Shown here: piece after piece, positions 5,755-6,364 of the stretch | Layout of the letters: every line of letters begins with the position of its first letter | Numbering within the stretch: the stretch's first letter is position 1 | Assembly (NCBI GenBank): GCA_030633795.1 | Contig: DAOWCB010000085.1 | Location: forward strand, 1-6,364 | Origin: Candidatus Aminicenantota bacterium | GTDB taxonomy: Bacteria; Acidobacteriota; Aminicenantia; Aminicenantales; Aminicenantaceae | Direction: 5' to 3' | Length of the DNA: 6,364 nt | Position numbers and translations under genes: made by a program | Notes under the pieces: model-generated | What the model saw: the letters and a program-made list of their open reading frames with translations, nothing else | What the model was told of the DNA's origin: nothing | Databases searched by the model: none

Positions 5755-6171
5755 ATGTTATCTATTGATTTAAGTGTCATCGTCATCTTTGTAATCGTTT
5801 GGGTCCTGGTTCTTGTGCTCAAAAAGGTCTATTTTAAGCCCATGGGCCGCATCATGAGACAGAGGGATGGCCAAATCCAACAGGACCAGGATGCTACCCA
5901 AGAGGCGCTGGATAAGTACGGCAAAACTCTCGAAAGGATTGAAGAGGATATAAGAGCAGCAAAAACATCGGCTCGGGAGACACGAGAGAAATTTGAACGA
6001 GAAGCCCAGAAAGAAAAAGAAAACATGATCGAAGAGGTATCCCAAGAATGTCGTGCTCAAGTAGAAAAAGCCCATCAGGAATTGAAGGAAAAGGTCGAAT
6101 GTCTCCTGAAAGAATTGGAACCTCGGGGCCAAGACCTTGCCAAGAATATCACAAAAAAACTTCTAAACTGA
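5755..6171 (+). CDS. atpF2: F-type ATP synthase subunit b' (F0 peripheral stalk)
   Basis: The 138-residue protein has one N-terminal membrane helix (about 6-23) after MLSIDLS, then KKVYFKPMGRIMRQRDGQI (23-41), the cytoplasmic-side signature of b/b' subunits. A long, charged, Ala/Glu/Lys-rich helix without Pro for most of its length (about 40-135) would form the dimeric coiled-coil stalk linking F0 to F1. Length and layout suit b' rather than the usual b of about 160 residues, and a second b-type gene follows at once. The codon before the ATG (5752-5754) is TAA, so the start cannot lie further upstream. Shine-Dalgarno AGGA (5747-5750) is unusually close, four bases away. Its TGA overlaps the next ATG as TGATG. 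No a or c subunit gene lies upstream, pointing to a split ATP synthase locus. A Cys pair (C98, C117) lies in the stalk region. Confidence 0.88.
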   Translation: MLSIDLSVIVIFVIVWVLVLVLKKVYFKPMGRIMRQRDGQIQQDQDATQEALDKYGKTLERIEEDIRAAKTSARETREKFEREAQKEKENMIEEVSQECRAQVEKAHQELKEKVECLLKELEPRGQDLAKNITKKLLN

Positions 6172-6364
6172 TGCAACAAAAAAAGTCTACACTCTTGATT
6201 CTCTTGGTCGTCCCGTTTTTGCTGTTCATGTCATTTGCGGAGGAATCTCATTCTTCCCAGACTAAGGATTTTTTGGGGAAACTCGGCAACTTCCTTTTGC
6301 TGTTTGGAGGATTGGCCTATGTTTTGAGGAAGCCTTTGGGAAAATTCCTCCAGAAAAGGTCTGA
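6171..6364 (+). CDS. atpF: F-type ATP synthase subunit b (F0), N-terminal part only
   Basis: The frame is open for 64 codons to the window edge. The first 23 residues (MQQKKST, then LLILLVVPFLLFMSFA) look like a signal peptide, with a possible cleavage site at SFA/EE. Next come a polar stretch (EESHSSQTKD) and a second hydrophobic helix LGNFLLLFGGLAYVLRKPLGKFLQ (38-61), whose RKPLGKFLQKR end is the typical exit of the b membrane helix into the stalk. b subunits with a cleavable-looking leader before the anchor helix occur in several Gram-negative lineages outside Gammaproteobacteria. The start overlaps the b' stop by one base (TGATG), so translation is probably by reinitiation. delta, alpha, gamma, beta and epsilon genes are expected to follow beyond the window. 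Confidence 0.85.
   Translation, partial: MQQKKSTLLILLVVPFLLFMSFAEESHSSQTKDFLGKLGNFLLLFGGLAYVLRKPLGKFLQKRS

Overview
The window looks like a piece of a bacterial chromosome with tightly packed, operonic genes. Two gene blocks point away from a divergent promoter region at about 2706-2884. The split ATP-synthase layout (paired b' and b genes with no a or c subunit gene just upstream), a b subunit with a signal-peptide-like N-terminus, moderate base composition and the accD-folC pair suggest a Gram-negative lineage such as Deltaproteobacteria (in the old sense), Acidobacteria/Aminicenantes or Nitrospirae. I cannot place it more finely from sequence alone. I see no mobile element, CRISPR array, tRNA or rRNA.

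Left block (1-2705, minus strand): three genes for making a lipid-linked or surface glycan. In transcription order they are a membrane-anchored family 2 glycosyltransferase (polyprenyl-phosphate glycosyltransferase type), a family 4 GT-B glycosyltransferase, and an NAD-dependent nucleotide-sugar epimerase/dehydratase that runs off the left edge. The gap between the first two is 18 bases and the last two overlap by ATGA, so this is probably one operon.

Middle block (2885-5523, plus strand): a stand-alone receiver-domain protein comes first. Its phospho-acceptor Asp is Glu and one Mg-binding Asp is Tyr, so it is probably a pseudo-receiver. Then comes accD (carboxyltransferase beta subunit of acetyl-CoA carboxylase) with its own good sigma70-type promoter, overlapping by ATGA with folC (folylpolyglutamate/dihydrofolate synthase). 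AccD is short at its N-terminus but keeps the zinc finger and catalytic core.

Right block (5524-6364, plus strand): a 231-base non-coding leader, then the ATP synthase b' gene and the start of the b gene, joined by a TGATG stop/start overlap. The leader is the most unusual part of the window. A perfect 10-base inverted repeat (5620-5629 / 5731-5740) encloses a second hairpin. Its four arms can pair in two mutually exclusive ways, and a five-codon open frame with a well-placed Shine-Dalgarno sequence lies between arms 3 and 4. It looks like a cis-acting RNA regulator of the F-type ATP synthase operon, but no known riboswitch class was recognised.

The best candidates for something undescribed are this leader and the Glu-substituted receiver encoded just upstream of accD-folC.
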